A stretch of 64,000 nt of DNA from Amia ocellicauda. Its lineage: Eukaryota > Chordata > Actinopteri > Amiiformes > Amiidae. The DNA lies in the NCBI RefSeq assembly GCF_036373705.1, contig NC_089854.1, forward strand, positions 25,309,225 through 25,373,224, written 5' to 3'. Shown in pieces: positions 24,451 through 36,018 of this stretch (the stretch's first letter is position 1; the number at the start of each line of letters is the position of its first letter). The position numbers were made by a program, and so were the translations under genes. The notes beneath the pieces are model-generated. The model did no database searches. It saw only the letters and a program-made list of their open reading frames with translations, and was not told where the DNA came from.

Positions 24451-25700
24451 TTGTTTTGCCAACAAAGGTAAGAAAGTTCGAGAGTGAGAATATAATAGTT
24501 TTTCGTTCCAATAAAAACACTTTTGAATGTTTGAATGTGTGTGAGAGAGAGTGAGAGTGTGTCATAACAGATTTATTTCATGCGAAGTTATTGGTTGACA
24601 ATATGCATTTTAGCTGGCATTTTGTTCGTGTTTTCCCCATAGATTATGGGATCTAAATAAAAATGATTTAATTTAGATATTTCTTGTTTGCAGTATGAAA
24701 CGCAATCCCGTACTATTGCAACAAGGAAGCGCCATGGCTCACGGTCTTTAGTTTTAGTTTTTGAGCAGTACATCTGTGAGGAGCATATTTAGTTTTCTTT
24801 CTCTGTTATTGTGCGTTTGCTGAAAAGGCTAAATAAAACGCCAGGCACCTTTTCTGTACTCCCTGTTTCATTTGTTTTCCTTTCAAAACCGAACTTGTCA
24901 GAATGCGTATGAACTCGCTGCACAGAATATACAGTGTTACTGGACACTTACTACCTCATAGTAAATCGTCCCAATTTTTAACAGGACACTCACTGACAAA
25001 TATTTCGTTTACTACTATAAACTAACACTTTGACCGCTACTACCATATTACAAATTAGACCAGGGTGTGTATTTAATCAGTATGAAGCCTGTAACTATGA
25101 CTCGACTTTTTACTCTTATTAGTCGTTCCAGAACGTTCTTACTGTCAAGTGCTAACCTAAAATGCAGTAACAACTAGCTAAAAAAACATAGTTAATAATG
25201 CATGAAATACTGTTCACAAATCTATTTGAAAATCTACCTCACAAACGAAGTTAGGTTGACTAGCGATCTAGCTAGACTGCCCGACCATTAGCGTTTTAGG
25301 ACCTATACATAGTTAGCTAGCTAAATACTACACATGGAACATGGTAGAACACACGCAAATTAGCCAGCGAATGCACATCAACCTGGGACTAACATTACTC
25401 CTGTGATAGGTTGAACTATACGGTATATAGATTATTGCTAAATTGATGGGATTAAAAATCTTACTTTAAGTAAATTCCCGAAATGGAGGCAGTATCTTCA
25501 CCTGGCGGATATCAGCGTAGCGGGCATGCATCGACAAATCAATTGCATGTGCGCATGCCTAACTACGTCACAACATGAGAAATGTATTTGAACTGAAAAA
25601 AGCATGTTACACTAACTCAATTTACCATTCTCGTTATTTGAACTAAAAAAAAAAGATTGGAGTTCAAAATAACAGCTGCGTTGAATTTATTATAACAAAA

Positions 25701-27590
25701 AATACGTTCCACTAAAGTACAATTATCAGGAATAGACAATAATTCACTTTTCTTGTGTCTTAAGTTTGTTATTTGAGTAATGTTTGCTTTACCCCAGGAA
25801 ATGTTTTTATGAGTGAAAACATACTATTGCTGTATTATTTATTTCAATTAGCCTTCTCCTTATGTAGGTAACCTGAAATAGGTTACTTATATTATTATTA
25901 TTCTAGTTCTAGTTCTAAATCCATGCCATTGTGGGTGTTTTTACCATAATGGAGAACATATAGTACTGAGAACAAATATATACAAAAACAATTCCCACAG
26001 TTGCTGCAATTCTTATGTTTCAATATAAATCTGCTTTAATACAAACATTAGCTGTAAGAACTACATACAATTATTTTTTTATTATCTCATAAAGCCTGAC
26101 TCATATTGACATTTTCAATGACAAAATCTACATAAACCTTAAAGCTGACACTTTTCTGAAACATTGACTCATAACCTGATGCAGATATTTTGCATTTAAT
26201 TAAATTGGACTCAACCCAAATGCTAGGGGCTGGGGAGCCTTTTATTTTTTATTAAGGAGTCGTTTTCTAGAAAGATCATTTGTTTTCAGTTTGCCTAGGG
26301 ATTTGAAGGTGGCATGTTTGGAGAACCACTATGCTTAATCTCACTCTGAACTTCAATGGCAGACACTTGAACTCTGAAAACATGAAGGCACAGTTCATAT
26401 TAAATCATTACATTGCATATCATGCAAAAAACAGGAGTCAAATGTGATTGTAGGTGTCTAAACATTTTGACTGATGTTAAATTAGTAATAATCCCACTCC
26501 ACAGTATATATGTGGACTCCCAGAAGGGAGAGGACCAAAGGATCCCTATCACTAAACTCCAGGCTATTTACAGGCAGAAACAGCTGATCTGTGGGAGGAG
26601 ATCTGATGCACAGGCAGTCAAATTTCAGTCAAATGGAGCTACAATTCATTGTTCCACCCACCCTGAATATAATACCTCTGCCAGACATATCTTGTTTGTT
26701 GTTTTAAGTGCTCTCAGTAAGAAAATTACTTCAATAATTAAAAACTTTAAATTGTGACATGCACCTTTAAATTCTGAATACCTGGAAATACTAGTTTCCA
26801 AATGACTCCTGTTAAACAATGCATATTTTCAAGATGGTCTCCATTTTACAATCACGAAAGAAATGTTACAGATGCCTGTGTGAACTGATGGTGAAGGATT
26901 TTGTCTTTGTCTGCGTTCCCTTTGAATTAAGTTGAATTGGTAAGGTATTCAGTAAAGGTCTATTACTAGTAAAGGGTAGGCTTTGGAAAAGCCCATCTTT
27001 TAACGTTAGATCCTCTCCATGTTTTTAATGGCATATCAAAACTAATTTTTTACACATGCAGTTCCAAATGTATGTAACCGTTAACATTTTTTAAGATAGT
27101 TTTATTGCAATCTTTGTCCTCCTCCACTATTTTCAGTAGCTTTGTTTTACATTTGTATGTACTTTCTGACTGCATCTTGTCCTTTTTAATTTTTTATTTC
27201 CTTGTATATCCTTGTTTTAATCTGTTTTTTTTAATTATGCAGCACTATGTGCTTGATAAGTGCTATATACATAAAGTTATTATCATTATTATAACACTTA
27301 TATGTGTAGATTTTAGGTAGGCCTACGTAGGCATTATTTATACAACTTTTCTTAAGCCAATAACATGGACAAAGTACACTCCCTCATCACACAGTATGAG
27401 TCAATGTCAGTCACATGAGAACTTCTATCTTTTTCCAAGTCTTTCACAGAACCTTGTAACTTTATTACATTAGATTGTGGGTGGAGCTCAAATGTTACCA
27501 ACGTCATGTTTTCTCCATTTCATGAACATGTTTCTGTACACGAAGCTGCTCAGGGCGTCTGGCTACAAACAACCCGGAAGCTACTTGCCC
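25701..27590. other. Gene-free intergenic region
   Basis: AT-rich DNA between the EnSpm-like element and the CpG-rich promoter near 27.6 kb. No exon with conserved motifs or repeat ends is identified. Confidence 0.4.
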
Positions 27591-27594
27591 TGCC

Positions 27595-27761
27595 CTGCCT
27601 TCATAGCGCAGTGAGTCTGCGCAGTGAGTCTGCGCAGTGGCGCCTCGTCTCATAGTCTGAGTCTGGGTGTGAGCAGCGGCCGTGTGTCCCAGGAGCGGTT
27701 AGAGACATTTCTGTAAAGAGCAGAACCTGTGCTGTAAGACGAGGGACTTAGACAGAAAGCA
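27595..27761 (+). promoter_or_regulatory. GC-rich promoter and likely first exon of the 214-aa gene
   Basis: Local GC and CpG rise sharply. GCGCAGTGAGTCT is repeated in tandem at about 27607-27632, followed by a further GCGCAGTGGCGCC. A good splice donor follows at 27762 (AGCA/GTAAGT). No TATA box is seen, which fits a housekeeping-type CpG promoter. A second CpG-rich segment at 28540-28672 holds another ATG (28644) and donor (CACCG/GTGAGA), so alternative first exons are likely. Confidence 0.6.
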
Positions 27762-28202
27762 GTAAGTACATTTAAACGATGTGTTCATATTTATTTCATA
27801 CAAGCTTGTGTATTTATTTGTCGCTGGAAATCCGATCCAGAAACCTTATCAAATCGATACATTATTCTGTAACTTTACAGTTAACGCATTTTTGCTTGCC
27901 AAGTGTACACCTTTTTTTAATTACTGTATTCCAGTAATACATTAGTTCTCTCGCTTAATTTGTTTTGAGTTTCGATTTGGGGGCCATTTTGTGGTGGCGC
28001 AGTTAGCAAACGTGACAACTGGCCATTTTTGTGTTTTTAAATTTGAAATAAAGCAGATCAACGGCACATTAACCATGTTGATTTATAAATATTTTCTGCA
28101 GATTACTTATCCTTGATCCTTAAATACGGATTTAACTTTTATAACACATTCGCCTTTCAACATCCGGGACTCGCCAGCTTGTGTCGCTTGGGCGTTGAAG
28201 GC

Positions 28203-28238
28203 GGAAGTGATTATTTATTTATTTATTTATTTATTTAC
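28203..28238. repeat. (ATTT)n microsatellite
   Basis: Tetranucleotide TTAT/ATTT run inside the first intron of the 214-aa gene. Confidence 0.9.
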
Positions 28239-29139
28239 TTACTGTAAAACAAAGACACCTTCAATTTACACCAGCAATAAAATAATAAATGTCGAGTACT
28301 TTGTTTAAATGTGACGTTTTAAAATAATGTATTCACACTCTATATTGAAATAGATTCGTCTTTAGTGAAACTTCCGGGTTAACCCCGCATTTTGGAAAGT
28401 CTATGCTCGTCTCTAAAGGGTAAAACACGTCAGGATCAGATCAGGAAACTGTCTGTTCAGACCTCGATCTGCTTGTGATTCAGACAGTGATCTGCGTTAT
28501 TACCGGATGCCGCAGACATTAAAGATGAAGTGTAGTGTTAATGCCGCATCAGCGCCTTCATTGGTGCCAGTAGAGGCCCTGGCGGCAGCGCTTCTCACTC
28601 GGTGCCCAGCAGAGTCGCTCGTCGGCGCCCGTGTGAGACGCGCATGAACGGCGGCTCTTCTGGCTGCACCGGTGAGAGGAATGAAAGGAAACCTGATGAG
28701 GTGTAACCCTCTCGTTAACTCTTTAATCCTCTGTGCCGCGTCACTTACCAGAAATGTGATGGCCAGATTTATGGTAAGTCTGGTTTACACAATAAGGAAA
28801 TGCACTGTTTTGACCCAGACAGCTCTGGTTTGTATTTATGTGCATTCGGGACATGTTGCCCGTTGAGGGTTGCTTACAAACCTTCAGATTTGTACATGCA
28901 GAGGAAAAACAAGGCATTGTCTTAACATGTAGCCTGTAGTTTAAATGGTATATAGACCTTTTGAAAAACGTCCTTTATGAACATGTTTGTTGACACAGGT
29001 GCACTTCCTGTTTTGTTTCCCTTTCAGGATTTTCGGCCCGTCAGAAAAACTGGTGCAATTCCAGGACTGATCTACACAAAAACACTATCCACTCGAAAGT
29101 GTAGGTAGATTAAATCGACTTTTCCTGGTGTTAAGAAAG

Positions 29140-32100
29140 ATGCTTCTGTCAGAATCGAGTTCCCACAATGTTGGTTCCTCTGGGGGGAAGTGGTGAGTAT
29201 TTACAAAGAGTTTATCACTTTATTCCTTCATCTAATGTAGAATGTGTTGTCCACTGTAATCTTTCGATGGTAATCCTGCATTAATAGCTTTTGAAGTGAA
29301 TGTGTTTTTTGCCACAATATCTTGCAAGTATTGCCCCACCCAGGCACACAGATGTGAAATGCAACTGAAAATCCAGTTTTGAACTAGCCACATCTAATTC
29401 TCTTCCTCCTCAGTTTAAAACAGATTTGATGTGCAGACCCTTCTCCTTTAATAGTTTGTTGGCACCACATTGTACTCATACTTTTTCTAAAGTGCAGGGT
29501 CTCTCTCCCTTCTCAATGTTTTATGTGAAACGTAAGGGAAGAGGGAGCAATGTATTCGGCAAACAAAACCGCAACTCCGGTGTCAACAGCATTGAAGACC
29601 CTTTCAAGCCACTGGAAGTTTCCAAGTCTCCTGTAAAGAATCTGCAAGATGTACACGCGCTTCGGACTGGAGAGATCACTACGATATTTTAACATCAAAC
29701 GCGGAAACAGTGAAGCTCTTGATCTGCTACTCTGGACATGATGTACGAAGGATCTGACACTTATTTCCTTGTCTTGTGAATGTTCGTGTGACATGAACTT
29801 CTCGTGAGTTTGCCGACCACTGGAAGCGGGTGTTGTATTGTGCTGTTTTTATGAACTGAACAAATGATCTTGCTCTGTTTTTTCAAAAATGGAGATGGAA
29901 TCCCCCTCCCACTGAAGCTCGTCCCTAACAGAGCGACGTCAAGCAGGAGACGAGACCTCGTCTGCGGCTGAGTTTGTCCTCCTTTTCCTGGTAATGCCTT
30001 CGCATTGATCCAAGCAGCGCTGAAACACTGTTGTGAGTGTGTTACTTGAGGTGCAGAAAACACTATGGAGAGAAATGCGACTCGTTTATGAGCTCAGATA
30101 CATTGTTAATGGATGGTTGTTAGCAGGGATTCAGGACCTGCTGTCGGACTGACGGCAAGAAGACAGAACTGGACGGTAAAAGCGCGTTTGTCAATGTAAC
30201 TACTGGAAGGAGTGCAGTTAGCAACACCACATCAGACAAAGTGAACTATTGCAACATTGCCGACAGAGAACTGAATGCTGCTGGAAAAGCAGGATTGCTC
30301 CTCTGTATGGGTAGTGTTCACTAGTCCTAGTGAGTCTTCTGACAGAGTTTAAGGGTAGCTGCTGTGTGGAAACTAAACTGTTCAGGTGATTGTCAGGTAC
30401 TGGATTTTGGGTGATGCTTCTGTGCAGGTATTTACTTATGAATGGCATATTTATTTTAAATGTATTTATGCATTGTTTTTTGCATGTGTAAAAGTAATTT
30501 GTATAGTTATTTAAAAGTTAAAATGGTAACAATTTTAATCTTTCAGGTCAAAAAATAACAGGAATGGCAACATTAATCACTATGAAATAAAGGATTGTGT
30601 TGAGGACTTCTGCAGTCTTACAATCTGTGAGTATTTTTCTATTTGAACTCAGATTTATTTAACTGTTTTGGATTAATATTACTTTGTTAATGCACAGTCT
30701 CAGCACTGCCTACTTTAAAAAAGTGAATTGTACTTGTACATGGCTATAGGCCTAATCATAAGCATAAATAATCCTGCCACATAAAAAATGAAAAAGATGT
30801 GTAGGAAATTGGTAAATTATTTTTATTTTTTTAATCTATTTAAATTATTTTAGTTTTGATTTCACCGAATGTGGAGAAATATCACAATTATCTTCTAGTT
30901 CACAATTGGTCTTCTATTGCATCTCAAACCTATGAAAACAGAAACATAGAAAATAAAGTTTGCAATGATCTAAACAAATGTTGACATAATTAAGCTACTT
31001 TTATACGAGTGTGTAGCCATCGAATTGTAGAGGCTGCTGTCTCATTCAGCATGATTTACTCATTGTGATCTGTGTTCACAGCCAGCGAATACCTGGAGAA
31101 ACTCCTTAAATTGGTGGAGAAGCACAGACATAAGAAAGTACCTGTAGGTGGCCCAAGGGGGTCCGATCTGACAATTGGTGGACTTGAAGACACAGTGCTA
31201 TGTGGGAGAAAAGAGATGATTGAGGCCTGGGAGGAGCTGTACCTCCCTGAGAGCGAGAAGATGGTTGTTATTGGAAATATTGAGAACTTCCCCAGCTTAG
31301 CTGAGGGGCTGCAGTTGATCATTGTTGTCGACAGCAAGGGCAATGTCTACGCTTATGAAAACGAGGTGTTACATCATGTGTCTACCAGTGTGAAGGACTT
31401 CTTCAAATCGAGAGGCTTGTATCCTCCAATCAGAAGCTACAGAAAGGGAGAATCCATTGAGCCAATGGTAAGGCAGGTGCCATATCTTGTCCATGTGTAA
31501 ATCACTACTTCAGGTTTAAAAAACAAAAACAAAAAAAAAACGCCAGGCTTAAAAGCCAGAATGTATCTTAAAAAATATATGTATATCATGTGACGTAATT
31601 ATGTATCAGGTTGGCTTTCATATATATTTTAACCTTTAGCTGAATTAGTTGAGCAATTCCTCACTTCTCCATCTATCAGCGGCTTGTACAAATGGCTGCC
31701 CATGTCAGCTTGGTGAGAGGTGCATTCAGTGATGGATGAAGTGAGCAAACATCTACCAGTGAGGGAGTTTGGGAAAGGAGGAGCCAGAGCTCAAATAAGG
31801 ATGACAATAACTACATAAACACAAGGGATTGTTATTATTTTCAGAATTAGTCCATTGCAGTCCAGTTCATGGCTTTAATTGAATTTGTTGTTCTGAAAGG
31901 ATTGTGTGTTTTATGAAGATAAACTTGAGTTTGAACTGTGCATGCTTGATTTGAGCTACTTTCCAAAATACTTTGTTTGGTTGCTTGAAACTACTGGGTA
32001 TTTTTCCATTAACAAATTGTGTTCTCCTCAAAGACGGAAGAGGAATACCTGGAATTCCAGAAGGATCCGGAGATTCAGGAAATCCAGAGACGTACCCGGG

Positions 32101-32159
32101 AATTCATAGAGAGTAAACAGAAAGACTTTGAGGAAATGCTTGCCTACTTTGAGAGATGA
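29140..32159 (+). CDS. Uncharacterised 214-aa protein, possibly SUKH/US22-like fold
   Basis: Coding exons 29140-29192 (within 29028-29192), 30547-30626, 31082-31467 and 32034-32159 join in phase to 645 nt. The ATG at 29140 (MLLSESSSHNVGSSGGKW) is chosen because its exon ends in the phase the next exon needs, and a possible upstream reading frame from 28644 stops at 29103. The middle has the feel of a SUKH/SMI1-KNR4/US22-type domain: EAWEELYLPESEKMVVIGN, FPSLAEGLQLIIVVDSKGN, VYAYENEVLHHVS, SVKDFFKSRG. The C-terminus is a charged helix (TEEEYLEFQKDPEIQEIQRR...FEEMLAYFER), probably coiled. No signal peptide or membrane segment is seen. I do not recognise an orthologue name, and fold assignment is tentative. 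It lies between transposons and the ISG-like copy 3; no functional link is shown. Confidence 0.8.
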
Positions 32160-32500
32160 AACGCCTGCCTCACTACTTCAGTATAAGTAGCAGATAATAT
32201 GAAGCATAGGTGTGTGGGCTGGCCTGAGTCCAGATGAGCAGTGATATACTATGTAATATGGAGGGAGGGCGTGGAATTACAATTTAATTTCATATATATT
32301 GTAATGCTGCACTGGGCGAGCCGCACAACCCTGAACTACCCTGCACTTCCCCGGACTCCGACGGAGGGGAGGACCACCGGAACAGCTGAGCCGCAAGATT
32401 GTTGAGAGGAAGAGATTTCTACAAGATACAGGATTTCTTGATGACTTTGCTTATGGAAACTGACTATGGCTTTGCCTTACTGATGTATATATAAATATAT

Positions 32501-32503
32501 ATA

Positions 32504-32562
<59 letters not shown>
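32501..32562. repeat. (GT)n/(AT)n microsatellite
   Basis: GT repeats pass directly into TA repeats just downstream of the 214-aa gene, within its probable 3' UTR or flank. Confidence 0.95.
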
Positions 32563-33545
32563 TGTTCTGAATGAACATGAATATCGGAAAACTAAATATA
32601 TATTTTTAAGAAATGACCCAGTTGTTTGTCTTTTTCTTGCATACATTCAGGACCTTTCTGTTACTCAGTAAACTGTTACAAAAGCACAGTCAGATCAAAC
32701 ATAACTTAAAAAGTTGAAATGTCTTCATTCCACCGAACAAGCAAAAAAAAAAAAAAAAATCGCAATAAGCAGCAGGGTATGGGGGTCGGCCGGGTAGGGT
32801 TGGCCGTGCATGGAGCCGGAGCGGAGCTGCACAGTTTTTGTTAGTTATGCTCTGGAGCTGAGGTCATGGAACTGCTCCACTCTTTCCCCCTTTCATTAAA
32901 CTCACCCAGATATTAAGTCCAGTTTAAATTAACAAAATATATAACTAAATGGGTATTGTTGGGGGTGACTCCAGCTATTAGTACATAATACATTCTTTTT
33001 TATTAATTGTAATATGACACCTTCACATTTTCACACCTCTCACTTTCTAAAAGTAATTCTATAATCTCAGGGCATCTCCCATAAACCACTTGCAAAAGAA
33101 GTCAATTTTAACTAAAGATTTATATATTTCAAAATTATTTTATTCCAACCAAATTCTTTATCTGCCTAAATTAACCATTTTATAGCCGTATGTTATCTGA
33201 AATGTCCTGACAGTTTGTCCAAAAGTTGTTTGCCAGGGAGTTAAGGTCACATGCTGGAGTCATGCCCCTGTAACTTGTTTGCCACTTTTGAGATACGAAA
33301 ATCCCAGACCCCTGGTGGGGGCGGCTTGTGATATGTCAACCTAGAGGGGGTGCTGGCAATTAGACGACGATGCGGGGGGGTTGTGTATGGGGGTTGAGGG
33401 CAAATTATATACTGATTAAATTTTTTTATGACATATTCAATATATTACAGTACTTAAAATAACCGGACATCTTCCAAAATGGACAGGGTCAAAGTACATA
33501 CACTACATGGCCAAAAGTATGTGGACACCTGCTTGTCAAACATCT

Positions 33546-34225
33546 CATTCCAAAATCATGGGCATTATTATGGAGTTGGTCCCCGCTTTGATGCAATAAC
33601 AGCCTCCACTCTTCTGGGAAGGCTTTCCACTGGAACATTGTTGAGGGGATTTCAGCCTCAAGAGCATTAGTGAGGTCGGGCACTGATGTTGGGCGATCAG
33701 GCCTGGCTCACAGTCGGCTTTTCCATTCATCCCAAAGGTGGGATGGGGTTGAGGTCAGGGCTCTGTGCAGGCCAGTCAAGTTCTTCCACACCAATCTCGA
33801 CAAACTATTTCTGTATGGACCTAACTTTGTGCACGGGTTGTCATGCTGGAACAGGAAAGGGCCGTCCCCAAACTGTTGCCACGAATTTGGAACTGCAAAA
33901 TCACCTAGAATGTAATTGTAGGCTGTAGCATTAAGATTTCCCTTCAGTGGGACTAAGGGGCCGAGCCCTGATACCATTATTCCTCCTCCAAACTTTACAG
34001 TTGGTCTATGCATTCGTTCAGGTAGCGTTCTCCTGGCATCCGACAAACCCAGATTCCTCCGTCGGACTGCCAGATGGTGAAGCACGATTCATCACTCCAG
34101 AGATCGCATTTCCACTGCTCCCAGGTGAAATGGTGCCGAGCTTTACACCACTCCAGCCGACGCCTGGCATTGCGCATGGAGATCTTAGGCTTGTACGGCT
34201 GCTCGGCCATGGAAACCAATTTCAT
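33546..34225 (-). pseudogene. Tc1 transposase remnant (outer element)
   Basis: A minus-strand frame from 34225 encodes KARHHFTWEQWKCDLWSDES with the first catalytic Asp, then the RTVKFGGGIMV-type strand and QHDN with the second Asp at about 33800. The third-acid region is degraded (HLWDEW remains near 33730). Frame changes and the lost N-terminus make it a pseudogene. Confidence 0.85.
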
Positions 34226-34598
34226 GAAGCTCTTGACAAACAGTTATTCTGCTGACGTTGCTTCCAGAGGCAGTTTGGCACTCGGAAGTGATTGTTTGCA
34301 ACCAACAAAAGACTATTTTTATGCGCTACATACTTCAGCACTCAACAGTCTCTTTCTGTGAGCTTGTGTGGCCGACCACTTCGCAGCTGAGCTGTTGTTG
34401 CTGCTAGACGTTTCCTCTTAACAATAACAGCACTTGTAGCTCACCAGGGCAGCTCTAGCAGGGCAGACATTTGACAAACTGACTTGTTGGAAAGGTGGCA
34501 TCCAATGAAAGTGCCATGTTGAAAGTCATTGAGCTCTCAGTAAAGTTCATTCTACTGCCAATGCTTGTCTAAGGAGAATGCTGTGTGGCTTGATTTTA

Positions 34599-35322
34599 CA
34601 GTGGCTCTCAAAAGTATTCACCCCCTTGGACTTTTCCACGTCATTGTGTTACAACATGAAATCAGAATGGATTAATCAGGAGTTTTTGCCACTGATCAAC
34701 ACCGAAAATGTGCATAATGTCAAAGTGAAAAATATGATCTGCATTGTTTTCTAAATTAATTACAAATACAAAATAGAAAATAATTGAATTCATAAGTAAT
34801 CACCCCTTCAGTCAATACTTGGTAGAGGCACCTTTGGCAGCAATTACAGCCATGAGTCTACGTGTATAAACCTCTACAAGCTTTGCACATCTGGACACGG
34901 CAATGTTTGCCCATTCTTCTTTGCACAATTGCTCCATCAAGTTGGATGGGGTCCTTTGGCGAAAAGCAATTTTCAACTCTTTCCACATATTCTCAACTGG
35001 ATTGAGGTCTAGGCTTTGACTGGGCCACTCCAGGACATTTACCTTTTTTATTTTTGCCACTCCAGTGTGGCTTTGGCTGTATGTTTGGGGTCATTGCCCT
35101 GCTGGAAGATTAATCTTCAGACTTCAGCAGGTTTTCTTCCAGGATTTCTGTGTAATTGCTGCATCAATTTTCACAATGCTTCACAGTAGGGATGTTCTCA
35201 GGATGACGTGCAGTGTTAGGCTGGCACCAAATGTAGCGCTTAGCGTTGAGGCCAGACCATCAGACCATAGAATCTTCCTCTACTGGGTCTCAGAGTCTCC
35301 CACATGCCAAATACACTAATTA
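34599..35322 (-). mobile_element. Truncated second Tc1-like transposon nested in the first
   Basis: Begins with a CAGTGGCTCTCAAAAGTATTC terminus at 34599. The minus strand at 35060-34812 encodes the C-terminal transposase part ([20 protein letters not shown], with the third catalytic acid region, ending AAKGASTKY). No matching right terminus is found, so the element is truncated near 35322. Confidence 0.85.
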
Positions 35323-35986
35323 GGAGGGGTGTCCACATACTGTTGCTCATGTAGTGTACAAAAGCCGGACAGTCTGGTAAAATACTGGCCGGCATGCAAC
35401 CCTATTGCCACAGACATCTTTACAATTTTCTACTTTTTCATGTTTGAATGGTTGTTATTAATATGTTGCTTTTGTTAAACAGTTATTTACATAAAAGAAG
35501 TAAAAAAAGAAACGTTATAAATAATGATTGCATCCTAGTCTGCAGTTTTTTGTGGCTCCGGAGCTGGAGCTGGGGCTGCTGGAGCCACGCCGGAGCACTG
35601 CCAACCCTACCACCAGGGCCAGGGTTCAACCACTGCTTTACATGAAAACACTTCCCCAAGTACAACTGCAGGGAGACTTGAATGTTTGTTTCACAATTTT
35701 AGATTAAAATATGACACAATTTCACAACATGCCTTGATTTTTGTAATGCCAGCTAGGATGTTTAATCATGGATTCTCAATGTTGCGCAAAATGAATCCAC
35801 CCACCTCCAGCACCGCCAGTCCCTTCACACCCAGGTCCAGTGTACACATATGAACTGATGATTATCTATAGCACCCCTGGGTTATCATATTTCAGACACT
35901 GTATGACAGTTATAGTAGGCTACATCTGCAATATTTTGTATTTTTGGAAGGGGAATGTAGAATTGACTATCTAGTACTGTATTCAA

Positions 35987-36018
35987 ACTTTCAGTTTCGT
36001 TTGCTGTTTTTAAAAGGC
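35987..36018 (+). promoter_or_regulatory. ISRE and TATA-like box of copy 3
   Basis: ACTTTCAGTTTCGTT at 35987-36001 is GAAACTGAAA on the reverse strand, fitting the GAAANNGAAA ISRE/IRF core. A TTTTTAAAAGG TATA-like box follows at about 36007-36017. Predicted noncoding exon 1 ends at 36153 (AATAAG/GTAGGT). It contains a seven-codon upstream frame (ATG at 36123, stop ending 36146). Confidence 0.78.

Larger units (their letters stand above)
16816..25700 (-). mobile_element. EnSpm/CACTA-like DNA transposon, about 9 kb, degraded
   Basis: The left end begins CACTGTAAAAAATGAGGTG at 16816, which fits the CACTR terminal class, and is followed by many short subterminal AACTTAA/GTTTTAAC words in both orientations. 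The right subterminal zone (25570-25690) has similar TTTGAACT/CTAACTC words, but no clear CAGTG terminus is found, so the right boundary is approximate. Between them, two broken genes read on the minus strand: a multi-exon transposase (20263-23451) and a PB1-domain companion (17601-19936). The C2H2 plus transposase plus SAMD3-like set is a repeated combination in fish genomes. Superfamily assignment is from motif recall and should be treated as probable. Confidence 0.65.
33501..35356 (-). mobile_element. Tc1-like transposon, interrupted
   Basis: Termini CACTACATGGCCAAAAGTAT and CATACTGTTGCTCATGTAGTG form an inverted repeat with TA on both sides (33499-33500 and 35357-35358). The GTGGACACC/GGTGTCCAC words pair inside the ends. 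Transposase remnants read on the minus strand. A second, unrelated Tc1 fragment begins near 34599 inside it. Confidence 0.88.
32795..35609. mobile_element. hAT-like inverted-repeat element hosting nested Tc1 elements
   Basis: TAGGGTTGGCCGTGCATGGA at 32795 is inverted near 35590-35609 (CGGAGCACTGCCAACCCTA). Both sides are rich in GGAGCC/GGAGCTGGAG words. The core GGGTTGGC resembles fish hAT-type termini. Apart from the Tc1 inserted at 33501-35356, the remaining interior has no coding motifs, so it looks like a nonautonomous copy. Superfamily is tentative and target duplications were not confirmed. Confidence 0.55.

Noticed and set aside
29426-29692. 88-codon frame between exons of the 214-aa gene
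   Set aside because: Lies inside the intron 29193-30546, has no recognisable motif and no need in the gene model, though an alternative terminal exon is not excluded.
33670-34361. Several plus-strand frames near 34 kb
   Set aside because: Antisense to the Tc1 transposase remnant.
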